DNA of 64,000 bases from Harmothoe impar (Eukaryota; Annelida; Polychaeta; Phyllodocida; Polynoidae): NCBI GenBank assembly GCA_947462335.1, contig OX381707.1, forward strand, positions 82,918,610 through 82,982,609, written 5' to 3'. Shown here in pieces: positions 9,776 through 20,685 of the stretch. Every line of letters begins with the position of its first letter. Positions within the stretch are counted from its first letter, which is position 1. The notes beneath the pieces are model-generated. The model was not told the DNA's origin. It saw only the letters and a program-made list of their open reading frames with translations, and made no database searches. Both the position numbers and the translations under genes were made by a program.

Positions 9776-12700
9776 TCATATCTCTAAAGGACTCGTTGTC
9801 ACACCGTCAGAATGCACGCGACGCTTATAATACAAGTAGCGCACGCCGTCTTTCTCTATGGTGTAGGTGACCATTTTGTTTCGCACCACTTTGAAGTTTC
9901 TATTTACAGCAATGAGAGTTTTTCGTTGGCGAAGAACATCCAAGAAGTCGTCTGGTTCCTGAGGGTTTTGTTTCTTCTGTACGCCTTTTGCACTCCATTT
10001 TTTGGATTTTCTTTCACCGGTGTCGCTGACTCGATCGTAGCAAATGTAAGTCTTAGGGTTGAGACTTAGGATCCCGTCACCTTTCCCCCTCCGCTTTCAT
10101 AAGCCCCGAAGTTCTCAGATCGTGAAGGTACCGTCTCTCACAACATCCGCCGGGCGGCGGACACCATTCTCGCACTCTTTCCGTTTTTGTCTTCACGAAA
10201 AGCTCTAAGTGATCGTCGCACACCGCTGTCGGAAGCCACTTTCGTTTCTCTCTGAAGTACGTCTCTCTCAGGTGAGGTTTGACTAGGTCATCTAACGTGT
10301 CACCGCTGAGAGCCATGTAAAGACTGTCGGTGTCCATTTGACAAAGGGCATAATCGCGCCGATCGACGAATCTATCCAAGAAGTCGTATGTGAACTCTAA
10401 CATTTTCAACTTCGCGTACTGGTATACCATGAACCCTATTTGAATAGGGAGGTTGTTGTTGACTGTTTTCGGTTGTAGTTCGACTTCAAACAGATCGGAA
10501 CTCAACTCGGACGCCTTTTTGAAGCGCCACGAATTGGCCAATAGTTCGAACTTCCGACTGTCAGTGTATCTCACCGCCGTGTGTTTTTCTTTGTTGCAGA
10601 TTGTTTTACCGTACGTAGCGTTTCCCATTAACTTGTAACAGTCTGACAGAATCTTCTCGTTCTCGTTCACGTCGCCACGTCTTCGCGCCGCCGTTACTTC
10701 GTCCGCGAAACCGGCAAAGGAGCGATTAGGTAGGTATTCTACCACCAGCTGCACTTTGGTGACTATCAAACCGTGCTCTAAATACCACTTGAGAAGCGGC
10801 GTTCCCAAGAGAATATTTTTTCCGTGGTAACTCCCTATCAGACATCTCTGAGGCGTGTTCAACAGCTTTTCTTCCTGCGCAAAGTCTGACATGTGAGGTC
10901 CTATGTCCGATTTTGAAACGGTCGCGTTCTTGAAAACGGGGGTCATTTCTTCGAAGTAGTCTCGTAGGTGAGGCGGCGTAGTGATGTCCACTTGAACTAA
11001 ACCGAACATTTTCTCCTCTTTCACAGCGGAAAGGATGTCGCTCTCGCTCATCGCGTTTCGAGACACTTTCAAAGCGTCAACCTTCCAGCGTTGTTGGGAG
11101 GCCTTGACCCGCTCATCTCGACGCTTCATCTCTCGCCATTCGCTCTCCCACACGACGACCAGCTTGTGACCTAGCGCTTTCAAGTAAGCGCTTTCTCTGG
11201 TCGTTCTGTCGCATCTCTCCTCTCTCAGTGAAGCGCACTGATATCGGTGCGACGGTATGCACTCGTGAGCGTGGAACCAACACCCGTGAAACTGGAAAAC
11301 CGTATTAGAGGCCGCGTGAAACCCGTCCACGCGAATTCTCCGACAGCCTACAACCATCTCGCCGCCGTTCAAAGCGTGGCGCAGTTTCACGTCGCGGTCG
11401 TGCTCTACGAAGCGTAACCACTCCAAAGCGCTGTGAGAGTTTCTTTGCCTAATTTCGGGCTTGAACTCGGTCTCGGGCCGTCTCACCGCGTAATAGCCCG
11501 TGCAGTGCGCTTCGCTCATGCAGCGCAAGTACAGAGAGTTAGCGTCTAGTCCTAGGATGTGTTGGCACGGTCTCGCTTCTTCGCCGTACTTGTGCTCCCT
11601 TATCCGCGTGGTGCCCATCTCGTGAAATCTATGGAAGATGATGGAAGGACCGCCGACTAGATTTTCTTTGATCAGAGCGTGGAGGACGGCGTCGAACTGG
11701 GGGAACGTTGTGAACGCGTCTTCTAGGTTTTGGAAGAGGAACCGTAAAGTCAAACCGGCGAGAGAAACTCCGTCTTTCAACATGTCAATGCCGCGATCTT
11801 GGAAAAATTTAGCGTGATTTTTCAGAGCTTCTATGAAAGGTTTGACGTCTTTGTTGTTGTAGTGGATCAAGTAGTCTTCCATAGTTTGCATCTTCTCGTC
11901 GGACCAAACTTTCTGACATGCGGCGTAGTCGATTTCGGACATTTTGACGCCCGTCAGCTCGCTGTCGAAAGCCGATCTCTATGGCAGCGTTCTGTTTGCC
12001 AGTTTCCTGGTAGACGTCATCCATTCGTAAGGAAAGTGACCTTTCTCTTCGTTCCTGGTGAAAGCTCGCAAATAGGTTGCGTAGTTGTAACCGGGTGCCA
12101 AATAGTTGACTACGTCCAAGAAAAACCGTGTGCTGTGTGTAAACCGCCAAGTATTGATTGCTTCTCTTTATGACGCTGAATTCTTGGTTTCTTCGGTCTC
12201 CGGAGGCGAAGAACGAGTGAAGGCGTATTTTGATCAGGTTCAAGTCGTAACGCCCCGAGTTGAAGCCCACGACTGGAGCTTGAGGGATGTATCTCAGAAG
12301 ACGCTTCTTCAGTTGAACTAACGGGTGTCTGGTCTGAGCCGCAGCGAAGCAGCCTGGAGAAGGGGTGAACGTCGCCTCCTCCAGCAGGAGAGCTTCACCT
12401 ATCGCCGCATCTAACTTCGCTAAGGTCGGTCGGTAAAGTTCTAGCACAGCTTCCCCGATGACTTTGGCGTTCTCGTTTATGTGATTTAAAACTCGGTCCA
12501 ACAAGGGGTCGGAATCTGCGTCGGATTCTCTGACGAAGCAGACAGGCCCCTCCCACCCCGGAAAGTTGGATGCGACGCTAGCCGACAAAGGGACGTGATC
12601 CCACAGCAGGGACACGTGTTCTGTCGACGGTTCTTTGCACGGTCTGAAGAAAGCCTCGAAATCGAAGGCGATCTTGTAAGGGTAGATTCCGGAATGTCCG

Positions 12701-13883
12701 TCGGGGCTAGCGCTTCGAAAATCGTTCTCGAATTTTGGTAGATGCCACCTACGTAGCGCAACTTGACTTGTCGGCAAGAGGAAAGCTGGTTCCTGTGTCT
12801 CTTCAGCAAGAACTCGGTGGTGAACGCCGCCTTACACTTGCAACATTCGTATATGCCCGCGTACGCGTTGAAGTCCGTGACGAGAGAGACGTGCAAACCG
12901 CCTTTCGCCGTCAGGTGTAGGTTGACTTTACCTCGGGCGGCCAGAGTTCTGGAAGGCGGTCTGATCAGAGTAACGCGTCTTCTCAACTTCCGCCCCGGCA
13001 CTTGACGCGACGCGGTGTAAACCGCTATCTGTACGTCAAACAAGTTCTCTAACGCGGGTAAGTCGCGGATGTTCAGACCCGGAAAGGATTCAGGTGTGGC
13101 AGCGGGACAGAACTGACGTAACAAATCTGAAGCGCGCTTGCTGGTGTTGTATAAGTGAAAGGAAATGCAGCGGAAGATGCAGAGGTTGTCCTTGTTGGGA
13201 AAATCTAACACGCCGCTTCTCTTTCCAACTCGACCGGCCTGAGTGATCCTACCGCCTATGGGGAATTCCCCCGGTCCCATGTAAACGCAAATGTTCAAAT
13301 TGGTAGGAAAAAGAACGTGCCACTTGGTGTCAGCGTCGCAAAGTTTCCGTACTTCCTCGCAAGCGACGGTGTTTTCCATCTTTGAGAGGAGCTCTTCCAA
13401 AGTTTCTGAATTAGTTATAGTAGGGAGCGGTTGTATGAGAGTTGCGTTGTTCTGGGAGGCGTGAAAGTAGCGCAGTTTGCTCTTGTCTTCTCTGTGTTGT
13501 AAGAGTAAGCCTACCGAGAAACCCACTTTGTATCTGAATCTTTGTGTCAAGTGAATGCGACGCATAGTATCTACAGCGTCACTCAACTCGCCGGTTGGTA
13601 GCCTGAAGTTTGTTACACTCACGCGAGTCCCGTGCATCCTGACGCCCGTTTGTATCGCAGGCCAATTCGCCGTGAACGTTTCCTCCCCGTTCGGTACAGC
13701 ACATATGCGCGGAGGGACGGTCACCCCGTCCAGAGATTCGCGTCGACAGGCGATCTTTCGGCAATCGCCTTCGCCGCATAGAGGGCAAAACTTAGGTACT
13801 ACTCTACAATTTTCTACGTGTCTCTCGTGGTTGTACGGTCTTTTAAACATTTTGAAACACTTTTCGCATATGTACTGTGTCAT
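9776..13883 (-). pseudogene. Protein-primed-type family B DNA polymerase, frameshifted (element B)
   Basis: This would copy the linear element from its ends. From the ATG at 13883 it shows an N-terminal C2H2-like finger (CEKC...H), a CPLCGEGDC cluster, an OTU-like DNLCIFR...LHVSL region and a second finger, then exonuclease motifs FDFEAFF and GFNSGRYDLNL. The palm motifs follow: LDANSLYL (A), KLMGNATYGKT (B) and MDTDSLYMAL (C). Between A and B lies FQFHGCWFHAHEC...VVWESEW, an insertion I associate with invertebrate Polinton-like polymerases. Compared with copy D the frame is broken three times: a 19-nt loss near 12707, one extra A near 12122, and an indel near 10085 before the C-terminal tail. 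Its middle third is intact here but deleted in D. It is dead as it stands, and the breaks look recent. Confidence 0.85.
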
Positions 13884-13914
13884 GTTTTTTTTTCACTCAG
13901 TTACCAACTACTTA

Positions 13915-14072
13915 GCTGTCTAACTATCTATCTATCTATCAATCTATCTGTCTATCTATCTATCTATTTATCTTTCTGTCTGCTGTCTGTGTATCCGTCT
14001 GTCTGTCTCATACAGCGTACGTCAAACGCTGTGTGTGTGTGAGTGTGTGCGCGCGTGAGCGTTGAGCGTCTC
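13915..14072. repeat. (TATC)n and (GTCT)n microsatellite between polymerase and PC4-like genes
   Basis: CTATCTATCTATC runs grade into CTGTCTGTC and GTGTGTGTGAG. The same tract is present in D (52180-52320). It separates the start of the polymerase gene from the stop of the PC4-like gene, so the polymerase promoter must lie in or near it. No TATA box is obvious. Confidence 0.75.
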
Positions 14073-15220
14073 TCATTCCGAATCTATGCCGAGATATTTC
14101 AGAATGATCTCTGTTTTGTCATCCAACTCTTTGAGCGCTCTGGCGGACAGCGTCACTCCCTGCTGTGTGGGTTTTTTGTCAGGACCTTCGTACTTGCGCA
14201 CGTGGACGAGGTTCTTACCGCTGTAGTAGCTCACAGCTGCGTACACTTCGCCCTCCTCATCCAGCACTGCGAACCAGGGGGTGTGATTAGGTTTTCCTTG
14301 CGCGGCCGCTGTGTCGCGTATGCGCACCACTGCGCGGATATCGGCGATGCGTGCTATTAGCTCGCGCAGCGCGTCGGCCGTGAAGTGCACTCGCTTGCTT
14401 CTGGTCAGAGACGCCTCTTTCACCTGGCCGTCTTTTGTGTAGCGCGGCCTCCTAGACAGTCTAGCCACATCCTCCCAGATCTCCAGCGTCAAAGCTCCGT
14501 CTAAGCAGAACTCTAACCCGAGAAGACGGGAGAAGGTTTTCTCTGCTTCTTCTCGTCCATCTCGTTCTTTTTCTTGTATTTTTCTCTTCTTACTAGGCCT
14601 TGTTGTTCTGGAACTCACCTTAGAACGTTTCACACCCGCAGGATGAGTAACACCATCAGCGTGAGCTGAATCAGCAGCAGAACCGATAGCAGGAGCAGCG
14701 TCAGCGCTGGTCGTATCCGAGGCCTCGTTGTTGGAACAGAGCAGCCACACGCCGTCGGTGCTGAGTGTAGCGGTAGAAGATGAAGCGCCGCCGCCCTCGT
14801 AAGGTGGCGGTGAGGGCAGTCGCCACGGACCGGACGGGGCGCTACTAGTGGAAGTGAGGTCGAAAGGTCGAAGAGGGGAGCCGAAAAACGTACCGCCCAC
14901 CCCTTTCCCTTCGGGTTGTTCGTACGCCTCGTCGTCAGCGTCGTTCTCTGTCTCACCCTGTTGCTGCTGCTCCTCCTCCTCCTCCTCCTCCTCCTCTTCG
15001 TCTCGGTTTAGGGGCTGAGTGTCCGAATAGCTGTCACTCTCAGCGCGAGCGGTGTCGAGGGCGTCGGTCGATGTAGTGGTGGAGGAGAGGGGCTGTGCAA
15101 CGTGCGGCAAGTCATCAAAGTCATCAACAGTAGTGGGGAGGTAAAAACCCGGTTGCCAGTACTGCGCTGTGCCAGGAGCATTGTCGTCAGTAGTAGTAGC
15201 GGTAGCAGCAGGTGCAGCAG

Positions 15221-15254
<34 letters not shown>

Positions 15255-15704
15255 CGCAACAGTAGCAGGCGCAGCAGCCTCAGCAGGCGCAGCGGTAGCA
15301 GGCGCAGCGGTAGCAGGCTCAGCGGTAGCAGGTGCAGCAGCAGCAGCAGCCGCAGCAGCCGCAGCCCGAGGATCACCAGCAGGCGGGGCGGCAGTAGCAG
15401 CGGCAGCGCGCTTAGCAGCAACGTGTACCGTCGCGAGTGTAACAACGTCGCTAGCACGACGACTACTACCAGTAGTACTACTACCACTACTACTACTACT
15501 ACTACTAGTACTACTACTGCTACTACTACTGCTACTACTACTACTACTGCCGCGAGCGCTCGCTACAGCGGGAGGGTGATAAGACCAAGCGGCTGCGGCG
15601 GTAGTCTCATTTTCAGTAGCAAGAGGAGGCACTGACGCTAAACGAGCGCTGTTCCGCGTAGTCTTCTTGTTCTTGGACGGCGCTAGGTGTTGTCTTTTGC
15701 TCAT
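14073..15704 (-). CDS. Low-complexity protein with C-terminal PC4-like ssDNA-binding region (element B)
   Basis: The start is the ATG at 15704 (MSKRQHL...); an in-frame TTG 24 bp upstream is not taken as the start. The 543 residues hold Ser, Ala, Thr and Glu runs, a basic KKRKIQEKERDGREE stretch that may be a nuclear signal, and a folded-looking last ~150 residues. The end (VSYYSGKNLVHVRKYEG...GVTLSARALKEL) resembles the PC4/p15 fold, in which a strand-strand-basic pattern binds single-stranded DNA. The preceding segment (LTRSKRVHFTADALREL) may be a second, weaker copy. The inferred role is single-strand binding during replication, or transcription of the element. The frame is open in both B and D, and the low-complexity part varies only by whole codons. 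Confidence 0.75.
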
Positions 15705-16715
15705 GGTGGTGACTGTAGAGAGCAGCAAAAGAATGAGTGAGTGAATGGAGGTTTCCAGGCCCCTTATATACGCCTTCTCGCTTCTAGAGCTAAGCTACTT
15801 ACTGACCCTGTTCAGCTGCCGCCGGCTGGCCGGCGGCCATTCACAAAGAGAAACAAAAGACATAAGGCATGACGTTTTCAGCTGGATCCCTTTCCCCCCT
15901 TTTGAGAGATCGACTGTCATGAGCTAAGCCGCTTACCACCCTGTTCAGCAATTCAACGCGCATTAGCTGTATAAAGGATTAAGCGGTTGCTGCCGTCGAC
16001 TGACCGGCGGCCATTCACAAAGACATAAGGTATGACGTTTTCAGCTGGATCCCTTTCCCCTCTTTTTTTTTGAGGGATCCACTGTCATGAGCTAAGCCAC
16101 TTACCACCCTGTTCAGCCATTCAGCGCGCGTTAGCTGTATAAAGGATTAACGGTGATGAGCTTAGAGTGTGTATACAAAAAAAACTACAGGAGGCGTGTG
16201 GCGTGAAGCAGGACCCCCCTAAGACGAACGTGTCTGTCTGTGAGTAGAGGCGTGTGCATGTGGTGAGCGACTTAAGTGTAAAACAAAAAAAAAATCACCA
16301 CCTCCTGCCGTGGTGAGTAGACCGGGCCGGCCAGGCGGCGGCCGGCTAGTTCAATAGGGAGGGGTGACAGCTGACTAAGGCTGTGCATGAAAAAAATCCG
16401 ATTTTCACCTGACCTCTGACGTTTGTTACAATGAATGTCAGAGGGAGGGAGACGTCCTCAGGTAGGGGGTAGGAGGTAAGGCTATGGATGAGGAAGAAAC
16501 ACCGTTTTCAGCTGGTCTCCACGGATAGCGATGACATACCCCTCGTCATCTAAGCTCTTAAGGAGCGGAGCGGCTGAAAAAGCGTCATGCGAACAGGTCG
16601 CTAGACAGCTGGAGTGCTGTTGGAAATGGGATTAAACTCCCTCTGTATAAAAGCTCTGATTTCTGTTGGAAAAAAACCATATCGCCTCTGACCACAGTAA
16701 CGTCTACTACCACCA

Positions 16716-16784
<69 letters not shown>

Positions 16785-16796
16785 AGACGAGACGAG
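15705..16796. promoter_or_regulatory. Divergent promoter region with tandem ~190-bp duplication (element B)
   Basis: GTATATAAGG on the minus strand (about 15763-15772) faces the PC4-like gene, and TGTATAAAAGCTCTG (from about 16646) faces the Death-domain gene. Between them a block of about 190 bp is present twice (about 15830-15990 and 16005-16150). Each copy ends in CGCGCATTAGCTGTATAAAGGATTAA or a close variant, i.e. further TATA-like units, and carries CATGACGTTTTCAGCTGGAT. A CTACAGGAGGCG motif follows at 16185. The Death-domain gene is preceded by a (CCG)n tract (16715-16781). The same arrangement is found in D. Confidence 0.65.
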
Positions 16797-17537
16797 ATGG
16801 CTCAAGCTATTCCACTTTCAAGCTCGCCTTCACCGCCTTGTCCACCTGAAAAAAAGTTAATGCGGCTTGACGACGTGAGACGCGCGAGGCAGACCGATGG
16901 GGAGAACAGAGAGGTAGGACAGCGGCGGTTAGCCTATAGCGACGCCTTGCTTCGTCAACTAGGTAAAGAGTTGAGCGGCTGTTGGAGAGAGTTGGGCAGT
17001 AGCTTAAAAGTTACCGCCGCCCGTATGGATGCTCTAGTAGAGCGCAGTGTCAAGACACCGGAGGAGCTGTGTACGGCGATGTTCCGAGTCTGGTGGGGTG
17101 AAACCCCGCATCGTCATAGATGGGGAGAGCTCGGTCGCGTCTTCACCCGCATTAGACGCGTGGAACTGTTGGCTCAGTGGATGTCCCTTCTCCACAGACA
17201 GGGGTTGGATTTCGAAAACCCCGACTCGCGCGCGATGCATAAGCACTTGGGCACCCTCGGCAGACGTCTAGGTAGCAGGTGGAAAGAGGTGGGGGACCTT
17301 TTAAAATTGTCGCCTGAGAGGTTAGATAAGATCGCTGAAGAATGTGAATACGGAGGAAGTCCCGCTGAGTGGGCCTTCCGAGTGTTGAAAATGTGGCAAG
17401 ATGAAGCTGACGGTGTCGGCGGTACACCTTTTGAACTCCTTAGAGTGTTGACTGAGGACATGGGAAAGTTTGACCTCGCCATCGCGATATTACTTGACTT
17501 TATCAAGCAAGAAACAACGAGAACGACGGACATGTGA
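16797..17537 (+). CDS. Tandem Death-domain protein (element B)
   Basis: 246 residues from ATG 16797 to TGA 17535-17537. After a short proline/serine opening there are two similar ~85-residue helical modules (about 48-130 and 148-238). Each has the Death-fold signature of a leucine-rich first helix, a central Trp (GCWRELG, SRWKEVG), a (L)K(V/L)(T/S)...RMDALVE / RLDKIAE helix, a Trp near the end of helix 4 (RVWW, LKMW), and a final L(L)RVL...DLAIAILLDF helix. Death domains assemble apoptosis and innate-immunity complexes by binding other Death domains. An adaptor-like or decoy role against host signalling is inferred. It is open in B and D with only a few substitutions and absent from A. The assignment rests on pattern, not on a database search. 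Confidence 0.7.
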   Translation: MAQAIPLSSSPSPPCPPEKKLMRLDDVRRARQTDGENREVGQRRLAYSDALLRQLGKELSGCWRELGSSLKVTAARMDALVERSVKTPEELCTAMFRVWWGETPHRHRWGELGRVFTRIRRVELLAQWMSLLHRQGLDFENPDSRAMHKHLGTLGRRLGSRWKEVGDLLKLSPERLDKIAEECEYGGSPAEWAFRVLKMWQDEADGVGGTPFELLRVLTEDMGKFDLAIAILLDFIKQETTRTTDM

Positions 17538-17685
17538 ATTGTTGTGTTTTATTTTCATACGTCTTCTTTATCAGTAAGTAAAAAAAAATATCATTACAAT
17601 TAAGACACGCGCCCTCTTTAAGTGTCACTTCCTCCAGTCGCAGCTGATCGCCTCATCGAGGCACGTGATAAACAAAAAAAAACGA

Positions 17686-17727
17686 AGAGACACGCTTCTT
17701 CCTCTCGAGAGGAAGAAGCGTGTCTCT
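17686..17727. repeat. Perfect 42-nt palindrome near right end of element B
   Basis: Identical to 1295-1336 and 55855-55896. It lies about 150 bp after the stop of the Death-domain gene and could act as a shared 3' processing, termination or replication structure. Confidence 0.9.
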
Positions 17728-17781
17728 CGATTGAAATCTTTTTCTTTTCTTTTTTTCTTAAAAGAGACAAACGCTCCTTAG

Positions 17782-17940
17782 AGTGCCCCCCCACCCCCCT
17801 AGAGTGCCCCCCTCCCCCCTCCCCCCTCCCCCCCACCCGCCCCATGCATCCTAAAAGCGCCCCCCTCCCCATGCATCTTAAAGGGGCCCCCCTCCCCTTC
17901 CCTCCCCTCCCCTCCCCTCCCCTTCCCTCCCCCCCCCCCT
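17782..17940. repeat. C-rich tract (G-rich on minus strand) in element B
   Basis: C-runs separated by single T or A, with the ATGCATCCTAAAA and ATGCATCTTAAA units seen in A and D. Confidence 0.8.
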
Positions 17941-18019
17941 TATACACTCTAAAGAACGCTTCTACCTAGTTCAATAAGTCACTTCCAGTCGCTCGTAAAA
18001 CAATAAAAAATGAAAAAAA

Positions 18020-18095
18020 AAAAAAACTAGGAGACTCGCCTCCTCCTCCTCTCCTTCTCCTCCTCCTCCTCCTCCTCCTCCTCCTCCAAAAAAAA
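18020..18095. repeat. (CTC)n tract and A-run in right end of element B
   Basis: GACTCGCCTCCTCC... followed by a run of A. The same tract in A (1675-1765) and D (56225-56285) is longer and preceded by a TTTTTTATTAGTTTACCG block that is missing here. Confidence 0.7.
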
Positions 18096-18124
18096 AAATG
18101 ATATCACATTTTAAAGCGCGTGAC

Positions 18125-19659
18125 CCCTTAAAGACGCTCATCTCTTCATTAAGTCGCGTGACGTCACTTCTTCTTCCGGTCACGTGATCAATCAGGTCAC
18201 TTCCGGTCACGTGATCCTCAATGAGGTCACTCACTTCCGGTTGGCCATTAGGTCATGTGACGTCACTTCCGGTCACGTGACTCATCAGCCCACTCAACAA
18301 AAAACGTTATTTAACATTTGCAAACGTTTCTACAGGGTTTGCAGGAGAACGTTTTTTTTAAAACGTTGTTCAAACGTTTCTATATAGTTTATATTACGAA
18401 CGTTGCCATCTAGAATGTTATTTAACCTTTCTATAAGGTTTAGAGGAGAATGTTAGTTTCCATGACGTTATATGATGTTTCTACAGGGTTTAGATAAAAA
18501 CGTTGGTATTTAAAATGTTATTGAACATTTCTAAATGGTTTAGATGGAAACGTTTTTATCCAATACATTATTGAACATTTCCACATGGTTTGGATAAAAA
18601 ACGTTTGCATATAAACGTTATTTTGATGTTAATTAACGTTTCTATTGATGCCAGTATCTTCTACCAGAAGGCAGCACTATCCATTGAATGGTATTTTGCT
18701 GGTCCTTCACCACATTACCTCATACAAATGGTGCCATAATGATGATTATCCTAAACTATTCTAATCAGTGTAGTTGCAAAATTTCAAATCAAATCCTTTT
18801 CCACAGACTAACAGCAAGATGAATGGTATTTATGTAGTCTAGGATTGGAATATACATGAATACACCCATTTTGTGGGTATCTAAAAAATATATAGTCACA
18901 TCAGTTCATATGAGGATTTGTAATACCTAAAGGTATCAAAGGCTTCTTTGTGTAGCCTGACTGCTCAAAGGTAGTGAATGGTTTTGAATCTTACTGATGG
19001 TTGTTTGCATGATCTACTATTACAGCCCCAGAACACAGTCTCTATGGCTAAACAAAATTTTAAAAAAAAAGGATCAAACCAAAAATATATATGATGCTGG
19101 TATGCTCATTTTTCAGCTTAGTTCGGTGCCCTCTAGTCAACAGAAAAAACGTTATTTTGACCCTTAAAAAATGCTATTTTGATCATCGAAAAACGTTATT
19201 TAACATGGGGATAAGGTTGCACATCCAAACGTTTTTATAAAATTTTTATTTACGTTATTTGGAGTCAACGTTTTTACGTAAAACAAACGTTAAAAACGAA
19301 CGTTTTTCAATCCTTCAGGGAACGTTTTTTCCAGGGTTAAATAACGTCTTTTTGTTGAGTGGGAGGTCACTTCCGGTCACGTGATCCTAAAGTAGGTCAT
19401 ATGACCTCACTTCCGGTCCCCTAAGTAGGTCATATGACGTCACTTCCGGTCCATAAGTAGGTCATATGACGTCACTTCCGGTCACGTGACCAAATGGCGG
19501 CCTCTGATTGGCTAACTAGGTCACGTGACGTCACCACTAATCCCCTAAGTAGGTCACTTCCGGTCACGTGACCAAATGGAGGCCTCTGATTGGCTGCAGG
19601 TCGATTGAGTAATAAACAGTACTTAACTATAGTCCCGTTCCGATACATACTATACTACT
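18125..19659. repeat. Right terminal inverted repeat of element B (split by a MITE)
   Basis: This complements the left end. It is interrupted at 18289-19363 by a nested MITE, then resumes with GGTCACTTCCGGTCACGTGA and runs to the terminus at 19659. D shows the uninterrupted sequence (56469-56490). Confidence 0.85.
18289..19363. mobile_element. 1,075-bp MITE with CCCACTCAACAAAAA(A/G)ACGTTATTTAAC ends, inserted in element B
   Basis: The ends CCCACTCAACAAAAAACGTT and AACGTC(T)TTTTGTTGAGTGGG are inverted. Comparison with the empty site in D (CATCAGGTCACTT) shows that AG is duplicated (18287-18288 and 19364-19365). The left half is built of about six degenerate ~60-bp units, each with TTATTTAAC(A)TTTCTA...GGTTTAGA...AACGTT. 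No coding capacity. Confidence 0.85.
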
Positions 19660-19665
19660 CACGCC

Positions 19666-20685
19666 TAATTCTTTTCTAGGAAGTACACATAACCCTGAGG
19701 TAGCGACACAACTTAGACCAACAGATGATGCGCCGCACAGTTGGTAAATATATCATTTGCCATTTCTGTCGTCACATACCTTTATATTAAGTCAAAGATC
19801 AATCAAACATCTTATGATACCAGGTGTTTGGGGTAAGACTGTGAAGGAAATTTGTTTGTAACACGTTTATTGTCGAGATGAAGTCCAATGTGTATCAAGT
19901 GAAAATATTCCATTAAGATTACGGAGAATCAATGTAAAATTTGACAGTGTATCTCTGTAATGGTGATTTACGGTGAGACAGCAAAAACTCTTACATTATA
20001 CCATAAAATGTTAATGAAGAGCAAAGAATCATCATATAATGAGGACGAATCACAGTAAAAACAACAGAGAAGGCTGGTAAAATGAAAGAGGAAAGGCAAA
20101 ATACGATGACCTTGAAAAAACTGTGAAAGTCTGGCATTCATTCATGCCAGTTATTCATCATAAGTTTTCAGGATAACTTTTACAGTGTAAATCTTCATGT
20201 TTTAATTATTGGCTATATTTTAAAAGTACTTGTTTCATTGAATAGGCGTATTTTTGACTATTTTTATAACACAACATTCTGTAACCATATTTGTTTTCTT
20301 TTGCAGTGGGCATTTTTTTGGTGAATTTAATAATAATTAAAAAGCAGTGTGGTTCATGTCCTTCATGAGTATTTATCAGGTGCAGGTGGCTGTCCTTGTG
20401 TGTATTGACACGTCGGGTGTCGGATATGAAGTAGTAAAGTACAGGTATAACACAGGTATGCATGGTAAACATGTTATATACAAACATGGTATGAATGATT
20501 TAGCTACTGTGTACCATCATAGCATAGCCTCTGTAATACACCTCCCTTATCTTGGCTTGACACTTAATCCTTAGCTGAGGTTTGTAAAACACAGAATTAA
20601 TACTGTTAGAAATATACGTCATAATGTTGTTCAGGCTAGCAGAGCTAGGGTATTCATTGATTAACCGACAGCCCTTACTCAATAT
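19666..20685. other. Non-coding DNA right of element B
   Basis: No gene recognised. The short open frames at 20206-20487 and 20347-20574 overlap on opposite strands and resemble nothing I know. Confidence 0.4.

Larger units (their letters stand above)
9139..19659. mobile_element. Element B: PolB/PC4-like/Death-domain element with 6-bp target duplication
   Basis: The element starts AGTAGTATAGTATGTATCGG at 9139 and ends with the complement at 19659. The duplication CACGCC is at 9133-9138 and 19660-19665. Total length is 10.5 kb, or about 9.4 kb without a nested 1,075-bp MITE. Order: left inverted repeat, polymerase pseudogene (minus), PC4-like gene (minus), divergent promoter, Death-domain gene (plus), palindrome, C-rich tract, right inverted repeat. 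A 6-bp duplication, AG...CT termini and a family B polymerase are Polinton/Maverick-like traits, but I find no integrase, ATPase, protease gene or capsid gene. Confidence 0.9.

Noticed and set aside
15008..15635. Antisense and alternative-frame Ser/Leu/Ala-rich open frames over the PC4-like gene (also 53259-53889)
   Set aside because: AGC/GCA triplet runs stay open in every frame. Only the minus-strand frame continues into the conserved C-terminal region.
14073..15728. Start of the PC4-like protein at 15728
   Set aside because: The codon there is TTG; the first ATG in frame is at 15704. The same applies to D, where ATG is at 53958.
17618..17969. Open frames on both strands over the palindrome and C-rich tract
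   Set aside because: The composition is extreme, both strands are open, and there is no resemblance to any protein; the conserved feature is the DNA structure.
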